64,000 bases of DNA from CAVSWT01 sp963731745 (GTDB lineage: Bacteria; Bacteroidota; Ignavibacteria; Ignavibacteriales; Ignavibacteriaceae), in assembly GCA_963731745.1 (NCBI GenBank), contig CAVSWT010000012.1, positions 62,001 to 126,000 on the forward strand. Reading direction: 5' to 3'. Positions 1 to 9,143 of this stretch are shown here, in pieces (the stretch's first letter is position 1; each line of letters opens with the position of its first letter). A model generated the notes under the pieces. The model was not told the DNA's origin and searched no databases. It saw only the letters and a list, made by a program, of their open reading frames with translations. Made by a program: the position numbers and the translations under genes.

Positions 1-62
1 CAGAAATTAATTCAAAGGATATCAAAATTAGTTAGATGAATAGAGATAATGCTTTCAAAAAT

Positions 63-140
63 ATCATTTCGGCGGAAGGGAGAAATCTATTTTCCAGACT
101 ATATGAAAGATTTCTCAGTCGATGACTCCTTCGAAATGAC
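63..140. repeat. Imperfect palindromic intergenic element
   Basis: An intergenic stretch folds on itself. The outer arms are atcatttcggcggaag (63-78) and ctccttcgaaatgac (126-140), which are imperfect reverse complements. The inner arms gagaaatct (80-88) and agatttctc (109-117) are perfect. It looks like a small palindromic repeat of the kind scattered in Bacteroidota intergenic regions. It lies before the anti-sigma-like gene. Only one copy is visible here, so family membership is inference. Confidence 0.55.
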
Positions 141-196
141 GGATGAGCTGTCGATTGAAATTTAATTATAGGAATTAAGGAATGTGAGGATTTAAT

Positions 197-667
197 ATGA
201 GCACAGATGAAATCAAAAAATTAATTAATGAATATTTTGACGACGAGATAAAAAAGGAAGAAGAAGTATTTCTTTTTACAACACTATCACAAGATGAAGC
301 AGCGCGTGAATATTTTAAGAAAATGAATTTACTTAAAACATCTTTGGATGAAGTTAAAGAAGAATTTCCATTGGAACTTGAAGAAAGAATTTATTATTCG
401 CTGGAAGATAAAGTTCAAAAAGAAAATAACTTTTTCAATTACCGCAATCTTTTTGCGATGGCTTCTTATGCTATTGCAGTAATTTTACTTGTCATCAGCA
501 CCGTTCTCTTTTTTAAGGTTGAAGAATATAAAAAAGATATGGACAATGCTGTAAATGTCATCTCGGCTAAAAGTGAAACCATAGAATTGTTATTGCAGAA
601 TACTCTTCCCACCACCGAAGTTAAAGCAAAATTTCCAAATGAAATAATTATCAAATCAACTTTATGA
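197..667 (+). CDS. Anti-sigma-factor-like single-pass membrane protein
   Basis: A 156-residue protein. Residues 1-80 are charged and helical, with a D-D-E-I-K-K-E-E-E-V segment followed by DEAAREYF, which resembles the N-terminal cytoplasmic region of anti-sigma proteins. There is one membrane helix at about 85-106 and a short extracytoplasmic tail. The Cys/His ligands of zinc-binding anti-sigma factors are absent. A gaggat sequence upstream can serve as ribosome binding site. The TonB-like lipoprotein gene starts 9 bases after the stop, so the two are probably one operon, perhaps with an ECF sigma gene beyond the left edge. The anti-sigma role is inference from architecture. Confidence 0.6.
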   Translation: MSTDEIKKLINEYFDDEIKKEEEVFLFTTLSQDEAAREYFKKMNLLKTSLDEVKEEFPLELEERIYYSLEDKVQKENNFFNYRNLFAMASYAIAVILLVISTVLFFKVEEYKKDMDNAVNVISAKSETIELLLQNTLPTTEVKAKFPNEIIIKSTL

Positions 668-676
668 GGTTAAGAA

Positions 677-1405
677 ATGAAAACTCTAATTAAACTTTTT
701 GCAATTTCGTTGCTGCTGTTGTTTGGCTGTAAGGGAAAAGATACTGTCGAAGTAATACCTAATTATGATGATATATATTTACCGCTAAATAAGGTTGATT
801 CAACTCCTAAATTAATGGATGGAAATGAAAAAGATCTCTCCGATAAAATTAATGAGGAAATAAAGAATTCTAAAAATACAAAACACATCAGGTTGGATTA
901 CAAACTTTTAATTGATGAAAACGGAAATGTTAAAAAAGTTGAAATAGTTGAGAGCCCCGCCAAAAGTTATACAGATATTGCGGTTAAATATTTTGAAAAC
1001 TGGAAATTTAAACCGGGAATTAAAGATGGTAAAAAAGTTAAAGCACAGTATAGATGGTATTTCACAAATGATAATAATTCAAATTTAAATGATGTGAATG
1101 TCAATGATTATTTCGTTGCTGTAGAACAAATGCCGAAACCAATTGGCGGAATTGCGGCAATTCAAAAGAATGTACGCTATCCGGAGATTGCTAAAAGAGC
1201 AGGAGTCGAGGGGAAAGTATATGTTAAAGCTTTTATCGATGAAAATGGTAATGTTGCCGCAACACAAGTGATTAAGGGTGTTGGTGTGGGTTTAGATGAG
1301 GCTGCTCAAAATGCAATTTTAAAAACGAAATTTAAACCTGGAATGCAGAGAGGAAAAAAGGTAAAAGTTCAGGTTGTAGTTCCAATACTTTTTAAGCTTG
1401 ATTAG
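677..1405 (+). CDS. Lipoprotein with two TonB C-terminal-like domains
   Basis: A 242-residue protein with a lipoprotein signal peptide; the lipobox cysteine is C18 in LLLFGCKG. Residues about 150-242 form a clear TonB C-terminal domain (YPEIAKRAGVEGKVYVKAFI, then a second half containing LKTKFKPGMQRGKKVKVQV). Residues about 65-130 (DENGNVKKVEIVESP, then ENWKFKPGIKDGKKVKAQY) look like a diverged second copy of the same fold, so the protein is an internal duplication. It lacks the membrane anchor and proline-rich spacer of true TonB, and probably sits in the periplasm on a lipid anchor. It may be translationally coupled to the anti-sigma-like gene upstream. Confidence 0.75.
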   Translation: MKTLIKLFAISLLLLFGCKGKDTVEVIPNYDDIYLPLNKVDSTPKLMDGNEKDLSDKINEEIKNSKNTKHIRLDYKLLIDENGNVKKVEIVESPAKSYTDIAVKYFENWKFKPGIKDGKKVKAQYRWYFTNDNNSNLNDVNVNDYFVAVEQMPKPIGGIAAIQKNVRYPEIAKRAGVEGKVYVKAFIDENGNVAATQVIKGVGVGLDEAAQNAILKTKFKPGMQRGKKVKVQVVVPILFKLD

Positions 1406-1469
1406 TTCTACTTTTCAAATGATTCCGAGAATCAATTTGAAAAGCTGAGTAATTTGATTAAGAATTTAA

Positions 1470-1525
1470 ATGTGTGAGTTGTTAATGGTTAGTTCATTGT
1501 TAGTTAATAACTCACACATTTTTTA
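1470..1525 (+). terminator. Rho-independent terminator between convergent genes
   Basis: Long imperfect hairpin with arms atgtgtgagttgttaa (1470-1485) and ttaataactcacacat (1504-1519), followed by a run of T. A second hairpin without a T run precedes it at 1411-1444 (arms cttttcaaatgatt and aatcaatttgaaaag). It closes the TonB-like operon against the gene on the minus strand. Confidence 0.7.
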
Positions 1526-1567
1526 GTTTAAAAATTTTTAATAAAAGATTTCTAAATTCATTTCTTC

Positions 1568-3466
1568 CTATTTTGTCACGATCATTTTTTTTGTTTGAAC
1601 AAAACTTCCTGCGGTTAATTGATAAAAATAAATTCCGCTTGCTAATTGTGAGGCATTAAATTCAACTTCATAATTTCCAGCCGGTTTTCTTTCATTAACA
1701 AGTGTTGAAATTTCTTTTCCTAAAATGTCATATATTTTAATTATCTGCCAGCATTCCACAGTTGTCTGCCATTTAATAATTGTGCTGGGATTAAACGGAT
1801 TTGGGTAATTCTGATTTAATTCATTTTTAACAGGGCCATTATATTCAACTTCTGCAATCGGGGAATATTCAGATTTCCCATCGATATCAATTTGCTTCAA
1901 TTTATAAAAATATTTCCCAGACGTATTTAATTTACTATCTATAAAAAAATAATAATTAGGTGAATTGCTGTTTCCATTACCGTTAACAAAGCCTACCCAA
2001 TTCCAGACCTCTTCATTTTTGTTTGATTCGGAAACGCTAATTTGATTGCATCGATAAATCTCAAATCCATAGTTATTTACTTCTGTTGCTGTACGCCAAA
2101 TAAGTTCTACATTATCATCAATGCACGATGCAGTGAATGAGGTTAATTCCACCGGCATTGGATAAGAAGTTATATTCATAACAGCCCTGAATTCATAATC
2201 CTTTGAATATAAGCTCCATGTTGAACCATTAAAGTTATAAGATCTGTTATGAGGAGTACCGCTAACTACAATATTCACAGAATTATTTGGAACTGTAAAT
2301 CCAACAAAAATGTCATTTGTCAAATCATGTAGTTCTTCCGAATAATCTCTCAAATCAATTTTTGTAAAAGGAAATGGATTTGTTAAAGTAGCTTCGGGAG
2401 TAACAAGAAAAGGAGTTATTAAATCTGTTCCCGGAACTCCATTGTTATTACTCCAAACATGAAATAACATATCGGAATTTGACAAGTTTGGATCCCTGTA
2501 ATTTCTAATCAGCACTGAAACAAGTTTTCCATACATTCCTGTGGGGATTGTCATTTTCACCGCTGCTGCAGAATTACCGGAAATGGTAGCTACTTCATCC
2601 ACATTTGCATTGTCATAAGATATGTAACTGCCTGAAATAAATTTATATGCTGTTGCAGTTGAAGTATCGGTTTGGTTTAACGAAACGTAGTTATCAATCG
2701 CTTGAATTTTATAAGTTACAGTTGAACCGGCAGTTTGTTCCGGAATTGTAAAAGAATACTGGCTGCCGCTCACATGATTTCCTGCAATAATATTTTTACT
2801 GCCGCCATCCACGGAATAATATAAATATGCTGCACTTATCCCAGAGACATCGGTTATATCGGCATTACAAGTATAATCTGTTTGCGTTCCCTGGTAATAT
2901 TGCGGTGCCTGATGCAGAACTAAAGGAGCAGAATCATCTGTATCTAAACCTAAAATTTCAACATCGTCAATATACATTCCATCAGCAACAATAAACTGAT
3001 CGCTGTAAAATCTAAATCTAATTTTAACATTTGAATTACCTGCAAAACTTCCAATGTTATAAGTATGCTTTTGCCATGTTGAAGATGTGCCTGTAAATTG
3101 GTCAAGCTGAATATAATTTGTTCCGCCGTCTTTTGAAATTTCCAGATAAACGAAGTCAAATGAACTCTCTAAAGCGTATTTTGTCCAAAATGTTAATTGG
3201 GCACCCAAATAACTGCTTAGGTCAAAACCTATAGAAGCTGCCGATGTGTTTTGAATGTTAGTATAGTCTCCTGAAGGGCTATCGGTTAAAGACTTTGAAG
3301 CGGAATGATAATTTGCGGTTGTCAAACCCCAACTTCCGGATAATGTCCATTTGGTGGTACCGGAGCTAAAATTATCAAAAAATACTTGAGTTTGCGCAAT
3401 GAGTAAAGTATTTGATGTGAATGCAAACAAGAATGTAAACAATACAGCTTGTAAAGTTTTTTTCAT
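1568..3466 (-). CDS. Secreted protein with jelly-roll domain and T9SS sorting domain
   Basis: About 632 residues from the ATG at 3466, which has an AAAGGGA ribosome binding site; the frame is open for 17 more codons upstream, but this start gives a normal signal peptide ending near LLIAQ. Residues about 25-170 form a MAM/jelly-roll-like beta domain ending in DGMYIDDVEIL. Next come beta-sandwich segments and a PVELTSFTA ... LIWRTATEVNNYGFEIYR module that often precedes sorting domains in this lineage. The C terminus is a T9SS type A sorting domain (NYPNPFNPSTIIKW to LASGIYFYQL, ending FVQTKKMIVTK). No catalytic motif was found. It is exported by Sec and then to the surface by T9SS; the function is unknown. 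Confidence 0.85.
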   Translation of the reverse strand: MKKTLQAVLFTFLFAFTSNTLLIAQTQVFFDNFSSGTTKWTLSGSWGLTTANYHSASKSLTDSPSGDYTNIQNTSAASIGFDLSSYLGAQLTFWTKYALESSFDFVYLEISKDGGTNYIQLDQFTGTSSTWQKHTYNIGSFAGNSNVKIRFRFYSDQFIVADGMYIDDVEILGLDTDDSAPLVLHQAPQYYQGTQTDYTCNADITDVSGISAAYLYYSVDGGSKNIIAGNHVSGSQYSFTIPEQTAGSTVTYKIQAIDNYVSLNQTDTSTATAYKFISGSYISYDNANVDEVATISGNSAAAVKMTIPTGMYGKLVSVLIRNYRDPNLSNSDMLFHVWSNNNGVPGTDLITPFLVTPEATLTNPFPFTKIDLRDYSEELHDLTNDIFVGFTVPNNSVNIVVSGTPHNRSYNFNGSTWSLYSKDYEFRAVMNITSYPMPVELTSFTASCIDDNVELIWRTATEVNNYGFEIYRCNQISVSESNKNEEVWNWVGFVNGNGNSNSPNYYFFIDSKLNTSGKYFYKLKQIDIDGKSEYSPIAEVEYNGPVKNELNQNYPNPFNPSTIIKWQTTVECWQIIKIYDILGKEISTLVNERKPAGNYEVEFNASQLASGIYFYQLTAGSFVQTKKMIVTK

Positions 3467-3825
3467 TTTATTCCCTTTGAATGAGTCCAGTTGTGTTCTT
3501 TGTCGAGACTCACTCATCCAAGTATTACGCCAATACTAATAAAATAATTTTTTCTTGGTTATTTTGAATTTTTCGAAGGTTTTTAAAAAAAATAATATTT
3601 GAGGGCTAAACTTTTAGTAAATAAATCCGATAATATCCTCCTTCAAAAAAGAACAATATCATTATTTACCGATAAATTAAAATTGATTTGCAGAAATCAA
3701 ATATAACGTTCAACCTTAAAGTGTTAATATATTCATCTATATTAATTTTTTATTAGGAATAATTGATGAAAATTTAGTAAATCTTAATCACTTGAAACCC
3801 TGTTGATATTTAGTATTTTTGAACT
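3467..3825. other. Intergenic region between divergent genes
   Basis: About 360 bases, very AT-rich, between the divergently transcribed T9SS gene and the TPR-clpX operon. It must hold both promoters. No hairpin, tRNA or extra coding frame stands out. Confidence 0.5.
3791..3821 (+). promoter_or_regulatory. Candidate Bacteroidota-type promoter (-33/-7)
   Basis: TATTTTTG at 3814-3821 matches the TAnnTTTG -7 box of Bacteroidota housekeeping promoters. A cttg at 3791-3794 lies 19 bases upstream, at the place of the -33 TTTG. The box ends four bases before the ATG at 3826, so the transcript would be leaderless or nearly so, which fits the absence of a ribosome binding site there. Confidence 0.4.
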
Positions 3826-5667
3826 ATGATTAAAAAGTTATTCATCTTCTTACTGCTTACAATTAGCGCTTATTCTCAGACAATCCAGGATTATGATAAC
3901 CGGTTTATGCTTGGACAAAACTATGAAGGAGAAGGCCAATTAACCAAAGCAAAAGAAATTTATGAAAATCTTTATTCTTCCCAGCCAGGCAATGTTCAAT
4001 TCTTTGAAGGTTTAAATCGAGTTTATCTTCAACTAAAAGAATATGAATCGTCGATCAAAATTATTGAAGATCGGATCAAAAAAAATCCATCAGATATAAA
4101 TTTATACGGCATGCTGGGAAATACTTATTACCTGATGGGAAACGAAAAAAAAGCCTTTGACGTTTGGGATAATGCTTTGGAAACACTTCCCCCAAATCCG
4201 ATTAATTATAAAACAATGGCAAACTATGCAATTCAAAGAAGAGCATTTGATAAAGCAATTGATATTCTTAAAAAAGGAAGCATTATTGCCGGGGATCCCA
4301 GAGTTTTTGGATATGATCTAGCAAACTTGTATTCGCTTACAATGCAATTTAAAAATGCTGCAAACGAATATTGTTCTTTGCTTTTTAAAGAGCCGAATCT
4401 TCTGCCTACGATTCAGGCAAGGATTTTTTCTTATATAAATAAACCGGATGCTTTAACACAAACAATCCAGGTTGTTGAAGATTGGAAAGATAAAGATGTT
4501 ATTAATTTTTCATACCTGCTTGCCAGGCTTTATGTAGAAGAGAAATCGTACGATAAAGCTTTTGATCTTTATGTTAATATTGATGAATTACAAAATAACG
4601 AGGGTTCAGATTTATATAATTTTGGGGAGATGCTTTTAAATGAAGGTGAATTTAAAACTGCTTCAAAAGCGTTTAATGAAATTTTAAATAAATACCCTGG
4701 TTCTTCAATTTCTTCAAGCGCAAAATTAGGCTTTGCTAAAACTTTAGAAGCAGAACTTAGAAAAGAATATTCTGCTTCAATTCCCTATTGGAAACCTTAT
4801 TACTCAACAAAACAATTTGAATCAGAAAACACGCAAAAAGTTATTGATGCATTTAATGATTTAATTAAATTATATCCTCATACAAATATTGCTTATGAAG
4901 CAAACTGGCGAATTGGACTTATCAAACAATATATTGAAAATGATCCTTCAGATGCAGTTGAGAATTACAATAAAATAATTAAGGAATCTCCGCTGTCAAA
5001 CTTCTCCATTGAAGCATATAATGATTTGGGAGATGCTGCTGTTTCCGATGGCAATCTTAATAAAGCCGTTCAAAATTTTAAAGCCGTTATGCAGAATGGA
5101 AGAGCTTCGGCTGAACAAAAAAACAATGCCAAATATAAAATGGCTCAAATAAAATTTTATGAAGGCGATTTTTCCGCTGCTAAAGATTTGTTAGCTGAAG
5201 TTACCAGCAATCTTAAGGACGATAATGCGAATGATGCGATTGAGCTTTCACTTTTATTGAACACTTCAATAAATGATTCGTCTAATCTTTTGCTTTTTGC
5301 TTCGGCAGAACTTTTAGCCGAGCAAAAAAAGTTTGAAGCGGCAGCAGAAAAATATAAACAAATTGCTTCGAATAAACAGGCATTTATGCTTCAAAATTTA
5401 GCACAAATTAGAGAATCAGAGATGGAAATTGCGCTGAATAATTATGAGAATTCAATTTTACTATTAAATAAAATTTCAGATGAAAATGAAAAAAATATTT
5501 ATTCAGATAAAGCGTTATATTTGTTAGGTCAAATTTATCAATATGGGATTGCTGATAATAACAAAGCAGTTGAAGTTTATGAGAAATTGCTTGCAAAATT
5601 CCCAAACTCCCTTTATCTTGACAAAGCAAGAGAAGAAATAATTAAATTAAGGAATAAATTAAGCTAA
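3826..5667 (+). CDS. Periplasmic tetratricopeptide-repeat protein
   Basis: A 613-residue protein with an 18-residue signal peptide (MIKKLFIFLLLTISAYSQ), built almost wholly of TPR helices: repeats such as KAKEIYENLYSSQPGN, KAFDVWDNALETLPPNP, KAFDLYVNIDELQ, DAVENYNKIIKESP, and a final KAVEVYEKLLAKFPNSLYLDKAREEI. The repeats with -FPNS- spacing resemble BamD/CpoB-type periplasmic scaffolds. No catalytic domain. It is followed 8 bases later by clpX, so the two are co-transcribed, although one protein is exported and the other cytoplasmic. The partner is unknown. Confidence 0.8.
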   Translation: MIKKLFIFLLLTISAYSQTIQDYDNRFMLGQNYEGEGQLTKAKEIYENLYSSQPGNVQFFEGLNRVYLQLKEYESSIKIIEDRIKKNPSDINLYGMLGNTYYLMGNEKKAFDVWDNALETLPPNPINYKTMANYAIQRRAFDKAIDILKKGSIIAGDPRVFGYDLANLYSLTMQFKNAANEYCSLLFKEPNLLPTIQARIFSYINKPDALTQTIQVVEDWKDKDVINFSYLLARLYVEEKSYDKAFDLYVNIDELQNNEGSDLYNFGEMLLNEGEFKTASKAFNEILNKYPGSSISSSAKLGFAKTLEAELRKEYSASIPYWKPYYSTKQFESENTQKVIDAFNDLIKLYPHTNIAYEANWRIGLIKQYIENDPSDAVENYNKIIKESPLSNFSIEAYNDLGDAAVSDGNLNKAVQNFKAVMQNGRASAEQKNNAKYKMAQIKFYEGDFSAAKDLLAEVTSNLKDDNANDAIELSLLLNTSINDSSNLLLFASAELLAEQKKFEAAAEKYKQIASNKQAFMLQNLAQIRESEMEIALNNYENSILLLNKISDENEKNIYSDKALYLLGQIYQYGIADNNKAVEVYEKLLAKFPNSLYLDKAREEIIKLRNKLS

Positions 5668-5675
5668 GAATTAGA

Positions 5676-6923
5676 ATGAGTAAAAAACAAAACCAAAAAA
5701 TAGTTAAATGTTCATTTTGCGGTAGAGACGGCAGTGAAGTCGGCAGCATGATTGCCGGCCCTGATGTTTATATTTGTGATATTTGTATTGGCAGCAGTGT
5801 TGACATACTTAAAAATAATTTAGCTGCATATAACAATACAAAAACAAAATCTTCAATAGATCATACCCCAGCAACAATAAAAAAAACATTGGATGAATAT
5901 GTGATCGGACAGGATAGAGCTAAAAAAGTTTTATCTGTTGCGGTTTATAATCATTATAAAAGAATTAATTCTAAGACTTCTTTTTTTGAGCTGGATGATG
6001 TTGAAATTGAAAAAAGTAATATACTTTTAATTGGTCCAACCGGTGTTGGAAAAACTTTGCTTGCACAAACTTTGGCTAGAATTTTAGATGTGCCTTTCGC
6101 TATTGCAGATGCAACAACCCTGACTGAAGCCGGATATGTTGGCGATGATGTTGAAACAGTTTTAGTTCACCTTCTTCAAGCTTCAGATTATAATTTAGAC
6201 CGTGCACAAAGAGGGATAGTTTATATAGATGAAATAGATAAGATTGCACGTAAAAGTGAAAGCACTTCAATTACTCGTGATGTTTCCGGCGAAGGTGTTC
6301 AGCAGGCATTATTAAAAATATTAGAGGGAACGGTAGCAGGCGTACCACCAAAAGGCGGAAGAAAACATCCTGAACAAAGCTTAATAAACATCAATACAAA
6401 AAATATTTTGTTCATTGTAGGTGGTGCATTTGAAGGAATTGATCAAATTATTGCACACAGGATAAATAAAAATAAAATGGGATTTTTTTCTGATATAAAA
6501 CATAAAGTAAATGATAATGAGTTGTTAAGTTTTATTCAGCCGGAAGACTTATTGCGTTATGGTTTAATTCCAGAATTAATCGGAAGAATACCAATTACTG
6601 CGCCGCTTCAGTCTCTTTCTGAAGAAGCATTCAAAAGTATTTTAACAGAACCGCGTAATGCAATTTTAAAACAGTATAAAAAATTATTTATGATGGAAGG
6701 TATTGAACTTGAGTTTGATCCTTTCGCAATTGAAGCGATTGTTAAAAAAGCAATGGAAAGAAAAACCGGCGCACGTGCTTTGCGTTCCATAGTTGAAGAC
6801 TTTATGCTTGATATTATGTTTGACCTTCCGCTAAAAGAAGATGTGGATAAATGCGTTATCACAAAAGACGTTGTAGAAAAGGGAAGCGAACCGATTTATA
6901 TTGAAGACAGGAAATCAGCGTAA
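5676..6923 (+). CDS. clpX: ATP-dependent Clp protease ATP-binding subunit ClpX
   Basis: A 415-residue AAA+ unfoldase that recognises substrates and feeds them to ClpP. The N-terminal zinc-binding domain has C12-x2-C15 and C34-x2-C37. Walker A GPTGVGKT lies near residue 120, the pore-loop GYVG near 150, Walker B VYIDEIDKIA near 182, the RKH loop GGRKHP near 228, and the C-terminal small domain has ERKTGARALRSIVE. Length is normal for ClpX. No clpP is adjacent; it must lie elsewhere. It follows the TPR gene in one operon and ends in a strong terminator. Confidence 0.97.
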   Translation: MSKKQNQKIVKCSFCGRDGSEVGSMIAGPDVYICDICIGSSVDILKNNLAAYNNTKTKSSIDHTPATIKKTLDEYVIGQDRAKKVLSVAVYNHYKRINSKTSFFELDDVEIEKSNILLIGPTGVGKTLLAQTLARILDVPFAIADATTLTEAGYVGDDVETVLVHLLQASDYNLDRAQRGIVYIDEIDKIARKSESTSITRDVSGEGVQQALLKILEGTVAGVPPKGGRKHPEQSLININTKNILFIVGGAFEGIDQIIAHRINKNKMGFFSDIKHKVNDNELLSFIQPEDLLRYGLIPELIGRIPITAPLQSLSEEAFKSILTEPRNAILKQYKKLFMMEGIELEFDPFAIEAIVKKAMERKTGARALRSIVEDFMLDIMFDLPLKEDVDKCVITKDVVEKGSEPIYIEDRKSA

Positions 6924-6951
6924 AGCTAAGTCAATTTTTATTGATTTTTAT

Positions 6952-6987
6952 AAACCCAATTTCTTTAAGAAATTGGGTTTATTTTTA
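6952..6987 (+). terminator. Terminator after clpX (dispersed palindrome)
   Basis: Perfect 11-bp stem: aaacccaattt (6952-6962) and aaattgggttt (6970-6980), with a T-rich tail. The same palindrome, with two compensating changes, is found after the FG-GAP protein gene at 51787-51817. Confidence 0.85.
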
Positions 6988-6991
6988 ACCT

Positions 6992-7342
6992 CTATGCCAA
7001 TAAAGACTCTGCAGGAATATTAAATTGATTATGAAGCTTTCTCATCATATCTGCGGTAAGACCTCGTTTTCTATTTAGAATTTCCGAAACTCTATTTTTC
7101 CCACCCATAGCATCCGAAAGATCTGATTGTTTTAATCCAAGCTGATCCATTCTAAATTTGATCGCTTCAATAGGATCTGGTGGAGCAATGTTATAATTGT
7201 TTTTCTCGTAAGCCTCAACAAGAGTTACAAGTACTTCCAACACATCACCTTCAGCAGTATTTGGTTTGGCAGCAAAAAGTTCATTTATTTTTTTTAGTGC
7301 AGTTTTATAATCTTTTTGTGTTTTAATCGGTTTAATAGTCAT
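6992..7342 (-). CDS. higA: HigA-family antitoxin (HTH)
   Basis: About 116 residues from the ATG at 7342, chosen because AGAGGAAATTTGAA in front of it is a good ribosome binding site; the longer open frame to 7420 overlaps the toxin and adds no family sequence. The protein starts MTIKPIKTQKDYKTALKKI, the usual start of COG5499 antitoxins, and has a C-terminal helix-turn-helix (LGLKQSDLSDAMGGKNRVSE, then LNRKRGLT). It should bind and neutralise the toxin next to it and repress the shared promoter. Its start codon lies one base beyond the toxin stop, so translation is coupled. Confidence 0.88.
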   Translation of the reverse strand: MTIKPIKTQKDYKTALKKINELFAAKPNTAEGDVLEVLVTLVEAYEKNNYNIAPPDPIEAIKFRMDQLGLKQSDLSDAMGGKNRVSEILNRKRGLTADMMRKLHNQFNIPAESLLA

Positions 7343-7343
7343 T

Positions 7344-7637
7344 TCAAATTTCCTCTGCGTTAATTTTATCATATTCTTTATGCGTACCAATAAATCTAAT
7401 GTAGACCACGCTAAAGTCATAGTTAATGGCAGTTACTAGACGATAATTATTTCCTTTTATATTAAACACTATTCTATTATTTGGGAAAACACTGGCTGTT
7501 CTATACTGCTTAGTAATGTCGCTAGGCCTTTTCCATTCAGCTTTCTTTGCTTCCGCGAACCATGCCTTCAATGGTTGTTCAGCATCGTTATGTTTATACC
7601 AATAATCTTTTAGAATCCTAACGGAAATTATTCGCAT
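7344..7637 (-). CDS. higB: HigB-family mRNA interferase toxin
   Basis: A 97-residue protein of the HigB type (PF09907/COG4680). The family signature is plain: LKAWFAEAKKAEWKRPSDI, RIVFNIKGNNYRLV, and IRFIGTHKEYDKINAEEI at the C terminus. Family members cleave mRNA on ribosomes. Toxin comes before antitoxin, the usual order for higBA. A promoter probably lies in the AT-rich 7638-7755 interval. Both genes look intact. Confidence 0.9.
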   Translation of the reverse strand: MRIISVRILKDYWYKHNDAEQPLKAWFAEAKKAEWKRPSDITKQYRTASVFPNNRIVFNIKGNNYRLVTAINYDFSVVYIRFIGTHKEYDKINAEEI

Positions 7638-7755
7638 AAGTAAATATATGAAGTTCCCATATTGGGAACAAGCTAGAAATTATTATTATAGAAAGTACAA
7701 TTTTTACGTTAGCGGTACATTAAAGGAATGCAAAATCTGTATATTCAAAAATGTA

Positions 7756-8715
7756 TTAATTTCTTAAAGTAAAAGTTTCTCCAATATCACTAATCCCAAT
7801 ATTAATGGAATAATTAGATTTTGATTTTTCCAGCCATTGCAAAGGCTCCTCTATTGGTTCTCTGCCCTGTTTAAACGTGCTGCAGTGAATCGGAATAAAA
7901 TGATCTGCGTCGAGATGAAATGAAGCCATTGTTAAAGCCTCTTCGGGATTGCAATGCCATTTTTTATATGGGTTATATGCGCCGATAGGCATAATCGCAA
8001 TATCGATATTTTCAGCTTTTGAATCTTCAAATTTGTCATGAAAAGCAGTATCGCCACCGAAAAGGATTTTCTTATCATTCTTTTCAAGTATGTAAGCATT
8101 ATAGCTTCTACCGTTGCTTAAAAAGCCTTTTGAACGGTCACGTTCCCATGGAAATCTCCATCCAAAATGTTGAACTTCTAAAGCTTTAATTCTAATATTT
8201 TGAATTGTTAATTCTGCGTCCCAATCTAATTCATGCAAAGTTTTCCATTCTAAATCTTCAACAACATCTATAGTATTAAAAGCCGTAACGCAATCAATTT
8301 TTCGGGGAAATTTTTCTGTTAAATGTGAAAGTGTTTCTAAATCAGTATGATCCATATGAGAATGAGAAAGAAGAATTAAATCAGGCTGGGGGATTTCATC
8401 TATTTCAAGTGCAGGAGCGGTTAATCGTGTTGGGCCGTAAGTAAGTCCAAAAATATTAATTCCAATTCTATCAAATAAAACAGGATCGGTTAAAATTAAA
8501 GTTCCATAAAAATTCATTAATACAGTTGAATGCCCAATCCAGGCTATATTAATTTCATCATCTTTCCAAAGAAGCGGGTTTGGTTTATTGGCAGGCTTAA
8601 TTGTATTTGCTTTTGTAACGGAATCAAGTTTATTAAATAAAACAGGAGGCAGCAATAAAATTCCCGCGGCAATACCAAAACTTTTCTTTATAAATTTACG
8701 TCTTCTTACTTTCAT
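7756..8715 (-). CDS. Tat-exported metallo-beta-lactamase-fold hydrolase
   Basis: A 319-residue protein. The N terminus MKVRRRKFIKKSFGIAAG carries a twin-arginine motif followed by a hydrophobic stretch, so it is probably exported folded. The hydrolase signature is complete: WIGHSTVLM, LLSHSHMDHTDLETL (HxHxDH metal motif), GGDTAFHD, and a late PIHCSTFK histidine. The order and spacing match COG2220, the UlaG/NAPE-phospholipase D-like branch. Substrate unknown; phosphodiester or lactone hydrolysis are possible. Monocistronic between higBA and nifJ. Confidence 0.85.
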   Translation of the reverse strand: MKVRRRKFIKKSFGIAAGILLLPPVLFNKLDSVTKANTIKPANKPNPLLWKDDEINIAWIGHSTVLMNFYGTLILTDPVLFDRIGINIFGLTYGPTRLTAPALEIDEIPQPDLILLSHSHMDHTDLETLSHLTEKFPRKIDCVTAFNTIDVVEDLEWKTLHELDWDAELTIQNIRIKALEVQHFGWRFPWERDRSKGFLSNGRSYNAYILEKNDKKILFGGDTAFHDKFEDSKAENIDIAIMPIGAYNPYKKWHCNPEEALTMASFHLDADHFIPIHCSTFKQGREPIEEPLQWLEKSKSNYSINIGISDIGETFTLRN

Positions 8716-9143
8716 CGTATCTCAAATTTATTAACAGTAAAGATATGCTTTGATGTAATTATAGGTAAGGCAAAGATTTTTGCACAAAAATCTTCATGAT
8801 CTTTTTTTCAAATTTATCTTTATGATTGAACCTTTAATACCATAATAAATAAAAATGAATATGCATATTTGAGATGATATAGGAAACTCTTCTAAATAAA
8901 CATTCAAATCATACCTAAAAGCTTATTTTACAATCAATTAATGCTATTTTTAATTTCTATAAATCGCCATTCTCATCTGTTAGAAAATAGAGTATTTCTT
9001 CCTTTTTATTTTATCTAATTTGAAAAAAAAACTGCGAAAAACTTAATTATTCCCATAAAAATGCTTGGTATAATTATTGGCTTTTTGAGAGCCTTAATAA
9101 GAGGAAAACAAATTTATAAATCTAAGGAATAGACGGAAATAAA
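8716..9143. other. Intergenic region upstream of nifJ
   Basis: A 428-base AT-rich stretch between divergent genes, holding both promoters. It has a perfect 9-bp hairpin (aagattttt at 8773-8781, aaaaatctt at 8786-8794, loop gcac) and a T run a few bases on. An aaggaatagacggaaat leader sits before the nifJ ATG. No small gene is supported. Confidence 0.5.

Noticed and set aside
8773..8808. Terminator upstream of nifJ
   Set aside because: The hairpin is perfect, but it lies between two divergent gene starts, so no transcript is expected to end there; it is noted only as a palindrome.
9066..9081. Sigma-54 promoter before nifJ (TGGTAT-N5-TTGG)
   Set aside because: The -12 element lacks the GC at the right place and the -24 has T for C; too weak.
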